Positions 44,395-53,797 of a stretch of DNA of 64,000 bases are shown here, piece by piece. Numbering within the stretch: position 1 is the first letter of the stretch; each line of letters begins with the position of its first letter. Made by a program: the position numbers and the translations under genes. This stretch comes from DAOMOP01 sp035444405 (lineage in GTDB: Bacteria; Pseudomonadota; Gammaproteobacteria; Burkholderiales; Rhodocyclaceae), in the NCBI GenBank assembly GCA_035444405.1, contig DAOMOP010000001.1, positions 45,400 through 109,399 of the forward strand, given 5' to 3'. Under the pieces are notes generated by a model that did not search any database, was not told where the DNA came from, and saw only the letters and a program-made list of their open reading frames with translations.

Positions 44395-45519
44395 TCATCG
44401 CATCGCCTCGATGGTGGCGACCCGCCCCGTCGCGCCGGCGAGCCGGCGATAGAGTTCGAGCCAGCGCGGACGCACCTGCGGCCACGCGAAACGCCGCGCC
44501 GCGCGACGCCCGGCCTCCACCAGGCGTGCGGTGCGCGCAGGGTCGGCAAGCAGCGCAAGCACCGCATCGGCCATGGCTTGCGGATCGCCGGGCGGCACGA
44601 GCACTGCGTTCACGTTCGCATCGACCAGAAACGGAACGCCTCCTGCGTCGGTGCTGACCACGGCGACGCCGCTCGCCCACGCTTCGAGAATCGAGTTCGG
44701 TGTGTTGTCGACGCGGCTCGGGTTGAGCATGACGTGGGCCGACGCATACAGGCGCGCCATCGCGTCACGATCGAGGCGTCCGGTGAAGCTCACCGACGCC
44801 GCGACGCCGAGACGACGCGCCTCGCCACGCAGCGCGTCGAGCTCCGGTCCGCTGCCGGCCACGCTCAGCCGTGCATTGGGCCAGCGCGCACGCACGAGCG
44901 CGAATGCGCGCAGTGCGGTGGCGTTGTCGTAGAGCGCCTCGAGGTTGCGCGTGACGACGAGGTGCGGCCCCGTCGGCAAGGCGGGCCGCTCGCCCGTGAG
45001 CGCCTCGAAGCGGTCGAGATCGACGATGTTCGGCACGACCACGGGATCGAGGCCGTAGCGCGCGAAAACGCCCTCGAGAAACCCGGACGGGACCGCCAGC
45101 ACGTTCGCCCGCCGCAGCACCGGCAATACCCAGCGTGACTGCTTCTGCATGAACGCCTCCGCTTCGCCGCCCCGGTAATTGACGATCACCGGCACCCCGC
45201 GGCTCACGGCGACGAGCACTGCCGGCGCCGCGAAAAGGTGCCAGGACCACCCCGAATTTGCCATCACATGGACGACGCGTCCGTGACGCGTGACGCGCCT
45301 GAGCGACCAAATGTAGGGCAGCAGGCGGAACAATGCACGCACGACGGGGATGCGCCCTGCCCACGCCGGGCGGTAAGGCGCGTTGGTCGCGACGACGTCG
45401 ACCACGACCGCGGCACCACGCAACAGCTCGGCGAGCTGGCGCGTCTGGTTGGCCATGCCGCCGAATGGCGGCGGCAGCGGCCCGACCAGCACGACATGCA
45501 GCGGCGCGGCCGGCGTCAT
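44395..45519 (-). CDS. Group 1 (GT4) glycosyltransferase
   Basis: 374 residues. HVVLVGPLPPPFGGMANQT at the N terminus is the glycine-rich acceptor loop; LVVTRNLEALYDNATALRAF and NTPNSILEAWASGVAVV are the GT-B C-terminal sites, with the E-x-x-x-S-G nucleotide-sugar block. Coupled to the XrtA-associated GT upstream by an ATGA overlap. Sugar unknown. Confidence 0.9.
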   Translation of the reverse strand: MTPAAPLHVVLVGPLPPPFGGMANQTRQLAELLRGAAVVVDVVATNAPYRPAWAGRIPVVRALFRLLPYIWSLRRVTRHGRVVHVMANSGWSWHLFAAPAVLVAVSRGVPVIVNYRGGEAEAFMQKQSRWVLPVLRRANVLAVPSGFLEGVFARYGLDPVVVPNIVDLDRFEALTGERPALPTGPHLVVTRNLEALYDNATALRAFALVRARWPNARLSVAGSGPELDALRGEARRLGVAASVSFTGRLDRDAMARLYASAHVMLNPSRVDNTPNSILEAWASGVAVVSTDAGGVPFLVDANVNAVLVPPGDPQAMADAVLALLADPARTARLVEAGRRAARRFAWPQVRPRWLELYRRLAGATGRVATIEAMR

Positions 45520-46760
45520 GGCTGGCGGGCTCCGTCGAGGGCCCGATCCGGTACCGCCACCTGCTGGGCGATGCGCCGATACGGCTCGGCGTAGCGCGCA
45601 ACGCTGATCGTCCAGTTGCGCTCGCGCTCGACGAAACGGCGCGCGTTCAGACGCATCGCCGGCCAGTGCGCACGCGCGGCGAGCGTGCGCTCGACCGTAT
45701 CGGCCAGCGCGACGGCGTCGCCGGCCGCAAACAGGTGGCCGGTTTCACCGTCGCGGATGAGCTCGCGATGGCCACCGACGTCGGAGGCGACGACGATACG
45801 CCCCTGCGCCATCGCCTCGAGCGGCTTGAGCGGCGTGACGAGCTCGGTGAGCCGCATCGAATGGCGCGGGTATACGAGCAGATCGATCTGATCGTAGTAC
45901 CGGCCCACTTCGGCATGCGGAACACGGCCGGTGAACACGACGCGGTCGGCAATGCCGAGCGCCACGGCCTGGGAGGCGAGGCTGGCCTGCTGCGGGCCGC
46001 CGCCGACCAGCAGGATGCGCAGCTCGGGCCGCCTGGCGAGCATCGCGGGAAAGGCCTGCAGCAGCAGATCGAGACCTTCGTAGGCATAGAACGAGCCGAC
46101 GAAGCCGAGCACGGTCGCACCTTCGAGGCCGAGGCGCGCCCGCAGTTGCGCGTCCGGTTCGCCGGACAGCCGGAAACCGGCGATATCCACGGCATTGGGG
46201 ATCACCGCCACCTTGTCGGCGCGAATGCCGCGCCCGACGATGTCGGCGCGCAGCCCCTCGCAGATCGTGAAGAGCTGGTCGGCCCGCCTGAACGCCCACG
46301 TTTCGAGCGCACGGGTGAGACGGTAACGCGCGCTGCCCTCGTGCGTGGTGCCGTGATCGACGGCGGCATCCTCCCAGAACGCCCGCACCTCGTAGGCCAC
46401 CGCAATGCCGAGCCGCCGCCCGACGTGCAAGGCCGGAATCGCGTTGAGCACCGGCGAGTGCGCGTGCAGGATGTGCGGACGCAGCCGCCTGGCGAGCTCG
46501 TCGAGGCGGCGCTCGGTGGCCTTCATCTGTCCGAGCTCGCCAAGGAGCGGCGCCGCGAGCGGCACGTAGGCCGTACGATGGAACTCCAGCCCATCGACGG
46601 TTTCGTACAGCGCCGCGGCGCGTCCCTGCTTCGGCGAGGTCAGGTGATGGGTTTCCCAGCCGCGCGCATGCTGCTCGCGCAGGATCGCCGCGGTGCGAAA
46701 CGTGTAGCCGCTGTGCAGCGGCAGCGAATGGTCGAGTATGTGGAGAATGCGCACCGTCAC
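45516..46760 (-). CDS. Exosortase A system-associated GT4 glycosyltransferase
   Basis: 414 residues. The opening ILHILDHSLPLHSGYTFRT and the following REQHARGWETHHLTSPKQ are highly typical of the exosortase A-linked GT4 subfamily. LGFVGSFYAYEGLDLLL and PLKPLEAMAQGRIVVAS form the nucleotide-sugar site. It overlaps the amidotransferase gene upstream and the next GT downstream by 4 bp each. Confidence 0.92.
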   Translation of the reverse strand: MTVRILHILDHSLPLHSGYTFRTAAILREQHARGWETHHLTSPKQGRAAALYETVDGLEFHRTAYVPLAAPLLGELGQMKATERRLDELARRLRPHILHAHSPVLNAIPALHVGRRLGIAVAYEVRAFWEDAAVDHGTTHEGSARYRLTRALETWAFRRADQLFTICEGLRADIVGRGIRADKVAVIPNAVDIAGFRLSGEPDAQLRARLGLEGATVLGFVGSFYAYEGLDLLLQAFPAMLARRPELRILLVGGGPQQASLASQAVALGIADRVVFTGRVPHAEVGRYYDQIDLLVYPRHSMRLTELVTPLKPLEAMAQGRIVVASDVGGHRELIRDGETGHLFAAGDAVALADTVERTLAARAHWPAMRLNARRFVERERNWTISVARYAEPYRRIAQQVAVPDRALDGARQP

Positions 46761-48697
46761 CCCATCGCCTCCAAGGTTTCCTGCCGCGGCGGCGCCGGGC
46801 GCGTCGACGCCTGCTGATTGCGGACGAACGCCTCGAACATCAGCAGCGTCCAGATCGGTGCGCTGTAGTCGCGCACGCCGTCCTGGTGGGCCTCGACGAG
46901 GTGGCGCAGGTAACCGCGGTCGAAGATGCCGGTGCCGGCCAGCGTGTCGCCCAGCACCGCGTCACGCACGCGCTGCGCGAGCGGTCCGCGGAACCAGCGT
47001 GCAAGCGGCACCGCAAAGCCCATCTTGGGCCGGTACAGCACCGCGTCCGGGAGGTAGGGCTCCAACGCCTGATTGAACAACAGATTGCCCTGCCGGCCGC
47101 CGACCTTGAGAGCGGACGGCAGCGTCGCCAGCCATTCGACCAGCGGGTGGTCCATCAGCGGCTCGCGCACCTCGAGCGAATGGGCCATGCTCGCCCGATC
47201 GACCTTGGTGTTGATGTCGCCGACCAGATAGGTCTTGAGGTCGAGATACTGGACGAGCGCCAGCGGATCATCGGTCCCGGCATTGGCACCATGACGGCGA
47301 AACACTTCGGCGGCGTCGTAGCCGCCGAGCTCGCGCCTGAATGCCGGCGCGTACAGGCGCTGCCGCATCTCGTCGCGCAGAATCGACACCGAGTGGAAAT
47401 ACGCCTGGACCGAATCGCGCGCGAGCGCCTGGAAAGTGGTCTTCGCGCGCAGCACGCGCGGCGCCCAGTCGGCCTTCGGATACAGCCGGCCGAGCATGCC
47501 GAACAGCGGTCGCCGCATGCCCAGCGGCATCACGCCGCGCAGGCGCTCCTCCATCAGGTGCAGGCGGTAGCGGCGGTAGCCCGCGAAGCTCTCGTCGCCG
47601 CCGTCGCCCGACAGCGCGACGGTGACATGCTTGCGTGCAAGCTGGCACACGCGCCAGGTCGGTATCGCCGAGCTGTCGGCATAGGGTTCGTCGTACAGGG
47701 CCGCCAGGCCGTCGATCAGGTCGAAATCATCGGACTGCACGGTCTCCTGGTGGTGATTCGTGCGGTAGCGCTGCGCGACCATGCGCGCGAAGGCCGACTC
47801 GTTGTAGGCCGGATCGTCGAAGGCGATCGAACAGGTATTGACGGGATCGTTCGAGGCGGCGGCCATCAGCGCGACGACGGCGCTCGAGTCGACGCCGCCG
47901 GACAGGAAGGCGCCGAGCGGCACTTCGGCGATCATGCGCAGGCGCACCGATTCGCGCAGCCGCTCGACGAGCTCGACCCTGGCGTCGGCGGCCGCGATCG
48001 GGTTGTCGAGGGTGAAGCGCACGTCCCAGTAGCGGGTCGGCTCAGGCAGCGGCTGGCCGCGGCGCACGGCCAGCGTCTCGCCGGGGCCGAGCTTGCGGGC
48101 ACCGGCGAAGATCGTGCGCGGCTCGGCGACGTAGCCGAGCGCGAAATATTCCTCGACCGCCAGCGGATCGATGCGGCGGTCGAGCGACGGATGCTGCATC
48201 AACACCTTCAGTTCGGAACCGAAGATCAGCGTGCCGTCGGGCAGCAGTCCGTAGAACAGCGGCTTGACGCCGAGCCGGTCGCGCGCCAGGAAGAGCGTCT
48301 CGCGGCTGCGGTCGTGCAGCGCGAACGCGAACATGCCGCGAAAGCGCGCGACACACGCCTCGCCCCAGCTCTCCCACGCGTGCACGATGACCTCGGTGTC
48401 GCTGCGGGTGCGAAAGACATGGCCGAGGGCCTCGAGCTCGGGCACGAGCTGCTGGTAGTTGTAGATCTCGCCGTTGAACACCACCGCGACGGAGCCATCC
48501 TCGTTGAACAGCGGCTGCTGGCCGGTCGCCAGGTCGATGATCGACAGGCGCCGGTGCGCGAGCGCGACGCCCGGCTCGAAATGCGCGCCGCCTTCGTCGG
48601 GGCCGCGATGCCATTGCACGTCGTTCATCCGCCCGACCAATGCGCGGTCGAAATCGCGACGGCCCGCGGTGTCGAAGAGTCCGGCAATTCCGCACAT
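46757..48697 (-). CDS. Exosortase A system-associated amidotransferase (asparagine synthetase-like)
   Basis: 646 residues. Cys2 of MCGIAGLFD is the glutaminase nucleophile; HRGPDEGG, NGEIYNYQQL and ARDRLGVKPLFYG complete the first domain. The synthetase domain has FLSGGVDSSAVVALM (PP-loop) near residue 262 and LSGDGGDESFAGYRRY. This is the amidotransferase form regularly found in XrtA loci; amide formation on a uronic acid of the polymer is the usual hypothesis. GC content here matches the neighbours, unlike the paralogue at 24907. Confidence 0.93.
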   Translation of the reverse strand: MCGIAGLFDTAGRRDFDRALVGRMNDVQWHRGPDEGGAHFEPGVALAHRRLSIIDLATGQQPLFNEDGSVAVVFNGEIYNYQQLVPELEALGHVFRTRSDTEVIVHAWESWGEACVARFRGMFAFALHDRSRETLFLARDRLGVKPLFYGLLPDGTLIFGSELKVLMQHPSLDRRIDPLAVEEYFALGYVAEPRTIFAGARKLGPGETLAVRRGQPLPEPTRYWDVRFTLDNPIAAADARVELVERLRESVRLRMIAEVPLGAFLSGGVDSSAVVALMAAASNDPVNTCSIAFDDPAYNESAFARMVAQRYRTNHHQETVQSDDFDLIDGLAALYDEPYADSSAIPTWRVCQLARKHVTVALSGDGGDESFAGYRRYRLHLMEERLRGVMPLGMRRPLFGMLGRLYPKADWAPRVLRAKTTFQALARDSVQAYFHSVSILRDEMRQRLYAPAFRRELGGYDAAEVFRRHGANAGTDDPLALVQYLDLKTYLVGDINTKVDRASMAHSLEVREPLMDHPLVEWLATLPSALKVGGRQGNLLFNQALEPYLPDAVLYRPKMGFAVPLARWFRGPLAQRVRDAVLGDTLAGTGIFDRGYLRHLVEAHQDGVRDYSAPIWTLLMFEAFVRNQQASTRPAPPRQETLEAMG

Positions 48698-48734
48698 GAT
48701 CCCCCCTTGTCGGCGTCCGGGTCGAACGGCTCAG

Positions 48735-49889
48735 CTAGCGCGACGCGCGTTCGAGTGCATCGTGGTACAACCTCTCGTAGTCGGCCACCATGCGCTCGAG
48801 GCTGAATTCGGCCTCGACGCGATGCCGCCCGGCCGAGCCGTGCCGATGCCTGCGATCGGGACTTGCCAGGTAATGCATCAGCGCGTCGCACAGCGCCTGC
48901 GGATCGGACGGCGGCACGAGCAGGCCGGTGCGTCCATGCTCGACGAGCTCGGGATTGCCGCCGACCGCGGTGGCAACCACCGGCAGACCACTTGCCATCG
49001 CTTCGAGCAAGGTGTTCGAGATGCCCTCGGCACGCGACGGCAGTACGAACAAGTCCATCGCCCGCATCACGTCCGGCACGTCGGCACGCTCACCGGCGAG
49101 CCACACGCGATCGCCGATGCCCAGGCGGGCGATCTCGGCCTCGAGCTCGGCGCGCAGCGGTCCGTCGCCGACGATCATCAGCCGTGCAGCGGCCGCGACG
49201 GGCAAATCCCGGCGGCACAGCCGCGCGAAGCCGCGCGCGAGCGTGATCTGGTCCTTGATCGCCTGCAGCCGGCCGACCGTGCCGATCACGAGGTGGTGCG
49301 AGGCGTTGAACGGTGAGCCGGGCAGCCGCTGGCGGCCGCTGCCGGACGGGCTGAAGCGGGCGCTGTCGACGCCGTTGCAGATGCGGCTCACGTGCGTGCC
49401 GGCCACGCCCACCGCATCGAGGAGATAATGCTCCAGATGGCCGGACAGTGCCACGTAGTGACTGACGAAGGGACGGTACAGACGGCGCATGATGCGGTAC
49501 TTGCGGCTGCGCCCGGCCGGATCCGAGGTATCCCAGCCGTGCTCGCCATGGATGCGCACCGGAACGCCGGCGGCGCGGGCCGGCACGGTGGCCTCGAGCG
49601 CCGCGAGATTGCGGGTGTGCACGATGGCTGGCGCGAGCTGCCTGAACAGGCGGTAGAGGGCCGGATAAAGCTTCCACGCGTGGCCGGGCGGCTTGCGCAG
49701 CTCGATGAAGTCCACGTCGTCACGCATGACGCGCCGGCAAAACTCCGGCGCACACGACGTCAGCGCAACGACCGCGTGACGGAAGGCGTCCCTGGGCAAT
49801 CGGTTGATCAGATTGACGATGCCGTTCTCCAGACCGCCGGTGTGAAAGCCGAACACCACGTGCGCGATCATCGGCCGCTCGGTGCTCAT
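48735..49889 (-). CDS. PEP-CTERM/exosortase A-associated GT4 sugar transferase (second type)
   Basis: 384 residues. IAHVVFGFHTGGLENGIVNLI at the start is diagnostic of this exosortase-linked sugar transferase family. VIGTVGRLQAIKDQITLARGF and EGISNTLLEAMASGLPVVAT form the C-terminal donor site. It overlaps the exosortase stop by 4 bp and is 37 bp upstream of the amidotransferase gene. Confidence 0.93.
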   Translation of the reverse strand: MSTERPMIAHVVFGFHTGGLENGIVNLINRLPRDAFRHAVVALTSCAPEFCRRVMRDDVDFIELRKPPGHAWKLYPALYRLFRQLAPAIVHTRNLAALEATVPARAAGVPVRIHGEHGWDTSDPAGRSRKYRIMRRLYRPFVSHYVALSGHLEHYLLDAVGVAGTHVSRICNGVDSARFSPSGSGRQRLPGSPFNASHHLVIGTVGRLQAIKDQITLARGFARLCRRDLPVAAAARLMIVGDGPLRAELEAEIARLGIGDRVWLAGERADVPDVMRAMDLFVLPSRAEGISNTLLEAMASGLPVVATAVGGNPELVEHGRTGLLVPPSDPQALCDALMHYLASPDRRHRHGSAGRHRVEAEFSLERMVADYERLYHDALERASR

Positions 49890-51460
49890 CTGCGGACCTC
49901 CGCCCCCGCGAGCATCGCCCGTATCTCGTCCGCATGATCACGGAAAAACGCCTCGGCAAGCTCGCGCGCATCTTCGCTGCGCTCCGGCACCGGGATGAGC
50001 AGCGCAACGAAGGCGGCGTCATCGGCACGACCGGTCAGCCGATTGACGGCAAACTGGATCTTGGCGATCCTGTCGCTGGTCACGACCGATGCGTCGCTCC
50101 AGTACCAGTGCCACACCGAAAGCGTCCGGTGGCGATCGGCGATCACCGAGTTCATGATTCTGCCCGGCGGCATCTCCACCGTCTTGCGCGACACGATCTG
50201 CCAGTTGACCGGCCCTTCCTGCTCCTTGAAATTCAGGCGGTTGCGCGAGGTGACCATCTGGCTGCCCGAGCGCTGGTCGACGAAGTAGGCCGCATACAGC
50301 GCGACCATGCTGCCATCGTCGCGGCGATAGGCCTGATGGATCGCACCGCGATAGCCGCTGAAGCGCGGCGTGTAGTCGTGGAACACGGCCTGATCGAGCG
50401 CCCATCCCGGTTGCGGGGCGGGCGCCTCGAGAACGACCTCGAACGGCGCGGCCGGCGCATCGACGCGCGCGACCCACAGCGGGAAAACCGCCAGCACAAG
50501 CAAAATGGGCAGCGCGCGCATGCCGACCGCGACGGCGAACGGACGTTCCGCGGCCGCCACCGTGGCACGTCCTTCGCCCGGCCGCCGCGGCGCTTCATCC
50601 TCGCGCCAGCACGCTCCGATCCAGAACATCAGCCCGATCACGATGCCGAAGAACACCCAGCCGTAGAGCAGGTGGTCGACACCGGAAGCGAGCTTGTTGT
50701 CGCTCAGATGGCCGATCATCACGATCATGTACGCGCGCAGCCAGTTCGCGACGATCGGCACGACGATCGACACCGCGACGAAGATCAGGCGGCGGCGCAG
50801 GCTGGTGTAGTTGAGATAGGCGTAGAGCGAACCGACCATCAGCGATGCGATCAGGTAGCGGATGCCGCTGCACGCCTCGACGACCGACCAGCGCCCGCTC
50901 GGGATCACGAAGTACAGCCCCTCCTGGTAGACGGGGATGCCGGTGAGGCGCAGCGCGAACACGGTCGCATGGGCCGTGTAGTCCATCAGCATCGGTACCA
51001 GGAACTCGCCGATCGGCACGCCGAAAAACAGGAAACCGAGCGGAAAGGCCAGCTCGCGCGCCAGTGTCCACCCCAGCACGCCGGCGAACGCAAGCACCAG
51101 CGCCGCCATCAGCGACAGGTGCGCGAGCGCATTGACGGTCACGAACTCGCCGACCGCCCAGCCGAGCCCGGCGAGCGCGACAGGCAGCGCCATCCACGCT
51201 ACCGGCTGTGGCACCAGCCCCTGCAGACGCTCACGCTTGCTCCACACGAGCCAGGCCGAGATCGGAAACACGACCAGCCCGTGCGCGAAAGTCTCGTAAC
51301 TCCACCAGATTCCGGTCACCTGCCGGACGGTCGGCCAGTACCAGCCGACGACCCACGCCAGGACCACGGCAAGCACCAGCGCGACCACCGGAAAGCCGCT
51401 CACCCATCCTTCTTGGCGAGGCCCCGCCGAAGCGCCGGATCGTTCGACATGCTCGTTCAT
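49886..51460 (-). CDS. xrtA: Exosortase A with fused C-terminal EpsI domain
   Basis: 524 residues. Residues 1-300 form an eight-span membrane protein with the exosortase catalytic triad: Cys197 in EACSGIRYL, Arg242 in NWLRAYM and His263 in VDHLLYGW. Residues from about 310 to 524 are a single hydrophobic span plus a periplasmic EpsI domain (PRFSGYRGAIHQAY, SVWHWYWSD), fused in one chain as is usual for XrtA of Betaproteobacteria. XrtA cleaves and sorts proteins carrying a C-terminal PEP-CTERM tail; EpsI functions in the linked exopolysaccharide production. The ATG overlaps the sugar transferase stop (ATGA). Confidence 0.96.
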   Translation of the reverse strand: MNEHVERSGASAGPRQEGWVSGFPVVALVLAVVLAWVVGWYWPTVRQVTGIWWSYETFAHGLVVFPISAWLVWSKRERLQGLVPQPVAWMALPVALAGLGWAVGEFVTVNALAHLSLMAALVLAFAGVLGWTLARELAFPLGFLFFGVPIGEFLVPMLMDYTAHATVFALRLTGIPVYQEGLYFVIPSGRWSVVEACSGIRYLIASLMVGSLYAYLNYTSLRRRLIFVAVSIVVPIVANWLRAYMIVMIGHLSDNKLASGVDHLLYGWVFFGIVIGLMFWIGACWREDEAPRRPGEGRATVAAAERPFAVAVGMRALPILLVLAVFPLWVARVDAPAAPFEVVLEAPAPQPGWALDQAVFHDYTPRFSGYRGAIHQAYRRDDGSMVALYAAYFVDQRSGSQMVTSRNRLNFKEQEGPVNWQIVSRKTVEMPPGRIMNSVIADRHRTLSVWHWYWSDASVVTSDRIAKIQFAVNRLTGRADDAAFVALLIPVPERSEDARELAEAFFRDHADEIRAMLAGAEVRR

Positions 51461-52714
51461 GCCCGCGCCTCCACAAGTTCCTCGTCCGATACTTCGGCGA
51501 CCCTCGCACCGGAGCCCTCCAGCAGCCGCTCGAAGCCCTCGAGATGAGCGTCCCAGGCGTAGCGCTGCAGCACGCAGTGACGTGCCGACGCCCCCATCCG
51601 ATCACGCAGCGCCCGGCTCGACAGCAGCGCGATCACGCGCTCGGCGAACTGCCCGGCACCATCGGCCGCATCGAAATCGACACCCGGCCGTCCGGCGAGG
51701 CCACTGGCCGAACCCGCCGACACCACCACCGGCCTGCCCATCGCCATCGCCTCGAGCACCTTGTTCTGTATGCCGCGCGCCACGCGCAACGGCGCCACCA
51801 CGACATCGGCGTGCGCGAGCCAGGGCCGGACGTCGGGCACGGTGCCGGTCACGCACACGTGCTCGCTGCCCAGCGCGACGACGGCCGGGGCGGGATTGCG
51901 GCCGACCACGTAGAAGCGCGCGTCGCCGTGGACGCGGCGCACCGCGGGCAGGATCTCTCGCGCAAACCAGCCGACCGCATCGATGTTGGGCCAGTAGTCC
52001 ATCGCACCGGTGAAGAGCAGCACCGGGCCGCCCGGCGGATACGGATCTTCGCCGTGTGCGGCGGGCGCGAAGAATTCGCTGTCGACACCGTTCTCGATCG
52101 CCGAGATCCGCTCGCCCAGTTCCGGCGCGGCACGGCGAAACAGCTCGGCCTCCGCTGCGGTGACGAACACGCTCGCCTCGGTGCGCTGTGCCGCCTGGCG
52201 CTCGAACGCGAGCAGCCGCTCGCCCTCGCGCTTGTACAGCCACGACAGCGGCCAAGGGCGTTCGCCCGCATACTGCCGCCATTTGGCCGAATCGAGGTCG
52301 CAGAAATCGATGACACGCCGCTCGAGGCCGTCAACGTCGAGGTACTGCGCCATCGGCCCCGAAAACACGAGCCCGAGCCGGATCCGTTCGCGCGCGACGA
52401 CCTCACGCACCCACGCGCGCAGGCCGGCNNNNNNNNNNNNNNNNNNNNNNNNNNNNNNNNNNNNNNNNNNNNNCGACCAGGCCGGCCAGGCGCGCGCGGC
52501 GCCGATGCAGACGCACGACGTGCGTCTCGGCACACCATTCGGCCAGTCGCGGGACCTGGTCCATGTCTGCGGCCTGATCGACGAAACACCCCAGATAGAT
52601 TCGAAAGCGCCGCGACAGATGGCGCAGGATGTTGAACGAGCGCACCTTGTCACCCTTGTCGGGCGGAAACGGAATGCGATGCACCAGATAGAGCAGCGGT
52701 TCGCGCGTATCCAT
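51457..52714 (-). CDS. PEP-CTERM/exosortase A-associated GT4 sugar transferase (first type), broken by a 45-N gap
   Basis: The N-terminal 80 residues (MDTREPLLYLVHRIPFPPDKGDKVR, shown in part, to RRARLAGL) and the C-terminal 323 residues (from AGLRAWVREVV to VEARA) belong to the family whose members begin LVHRIPFPPDKGDK and carry the late GIQNKVLEAMAMGRPVV donor block. They lie in different frames if the gap of 45 Ns is taken literally: 241 bases lie before the gap and 972 after, so the missing piece must be 2 modulo 3. The gene is therefore probably intact in the organism and only the gap length is wrong. Summed visible length already matches a family member of about 400 residues. Confidence 0.85.
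52429..52473. other. Assembly gap (45 N)
   Basis: Undetermined bases inside the sugar transferase gene at 51457-52714. The stated length of 45 cannot be right, because it leaves the two halves out of frame. Confidence 0.93.
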
Positions 52715-52719
52715 GCCGG

Positions 52720-53757
52720 TCACCCGAGGTTGCGCACGATGTGCGGCCCGATCAGGTTCGCCACCGGCAGCGGCAGCCGCCGCCACAGCGCGATGAGGCC
52801 GCGGTAGCGCGGGTTCATCGGGTTGTTCTGCGGCACGCTGTCGCGCTTGTAGAGGCGGAACTCGTAGGCGAGCGGCTGCGGCTCGAAGCCCCAGTTCTTC
52901 TTGAAACTCCACGGCCCCGTGCCGACCTTGCTGCGCCCGTAGTCGAACATGCGGCAGCCGCGCTCGCAGGCGCGGCGCATGAGCTCCCAGTACTTGAAGT
53001 CGTTGGCGGCCAGCTCACGGGCGCACGCGACATCGCCGGCGTAATAGGGCAGCACTTCGTCACGGAAGTAGAAGCTCAGCACCGACGACAACGGCCGCCC
53101 GGCCGCATCGGTGACGGTGAGGATCTCGCACTGTTCGCCGAAGAGCTCCAGCAGGCGCTCGAAATGGCACTTGGGCAGCGCCGGAGTGCCGTGGCGCCGC
53201 ACATTGTCGGCGTACAGCGCGAAGAAGCGCTCCGCGTTCGCATCGACGGTCGCGAGCAGACCGTTGCCGATGCCCTTGCGCACCATCGCGCGCTGCTTGC
53301 GCGGGATCGCCAGCAGGTTCGCCTCGACGTCGGGCAGAATCGGCTTGCGGAAGGTCACGTAGAGATCCTGGCGCGGCCAGTCGGCGTGCCGCAGCTCGCG
53401 GTTGCGGTATTCGAGGTGGGCGACGCCGAGCACGCGGGCGATCGCCTCGGCCTCCGCCTCGAGCGGGGCTGCTGCGGCAGCTTCCCCGGCGATGCCGCCA
53501 TAGGCGCAGAACGGCAGCGAGATCAGCGCGTGGCCGAACAGCCGGCTGCGGATCTCGGCCAACGGCAGCACCGCGACGATGTCACCGGCGCGCTCGGCAT
53601 AGAGGAAATGGGTGCGGTGCCGAAACGTCTGCTCGATGACCTGTTGCCAGGCCGACAGATGAAAGAAGCTCGCCTGCGGGCAAGCGCGCACGAACGCGTC
53701 CCAGCGGTCGCGGTCGGCGGCGGCGAATCGTTTGACGGTCAGCGCGGGACGGTCCAT
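52720..53757 (-). CDS. FemAB-related PEP-CTERM/exosortase system-associated protein
   Basis: 345 residues. Two GNAT-like halves in tandem, as in FemAB: FVRACPQASFFHLSAWQQVIE near residue 23 (shown in part) and MVRKGIGNGLLATVD near 155, then GDVACARELAANDFKYWELMRRA and FDYGRSKVGTGPWSFKKNWGF, which are diagnostic of the exosortase-linked branch. FemAB proteins move aminoacyl groups; in this branch an amino acid or acyl transfer to the polymer is assumed. It starts 40 bp after the deacetylase stop. Confidence 0.9.
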   Translation of the reverse strand: MDRPALTVKRFAAADRDRWDAFVRACPQASFFHLSAWQQVIEQTFRHRTHFLYAERAGDIVAVLPLAEIRSRLFGHALISLPFCAYGGIAGEAAAAAPLEAEAEAIARVLGVAHLEYRNRELRHADWPRQDLYVTFRKPILPDVEANLLAIPRKQRAMVRKGIGNGLLATVDANAERFFALYADNVRRHGTPALPKCHFERLLELFGEQCEILTVTDAAGRPLSSVLSFYFRDEVLPYYAGDVACARELAANDFKYWELMRRACERGCRMFDYGRSKVGTGPWSFKKNWGFEPQPLAYEFRLYKRDSVPQNNPMNPRYRGLIALWRRLPLPVANLIGPHIVRNLG

Positions 53758-53797
53758 GGTCGGGGCTCCATTCCGGTTCGCAGACCTCTTCCGCCTT

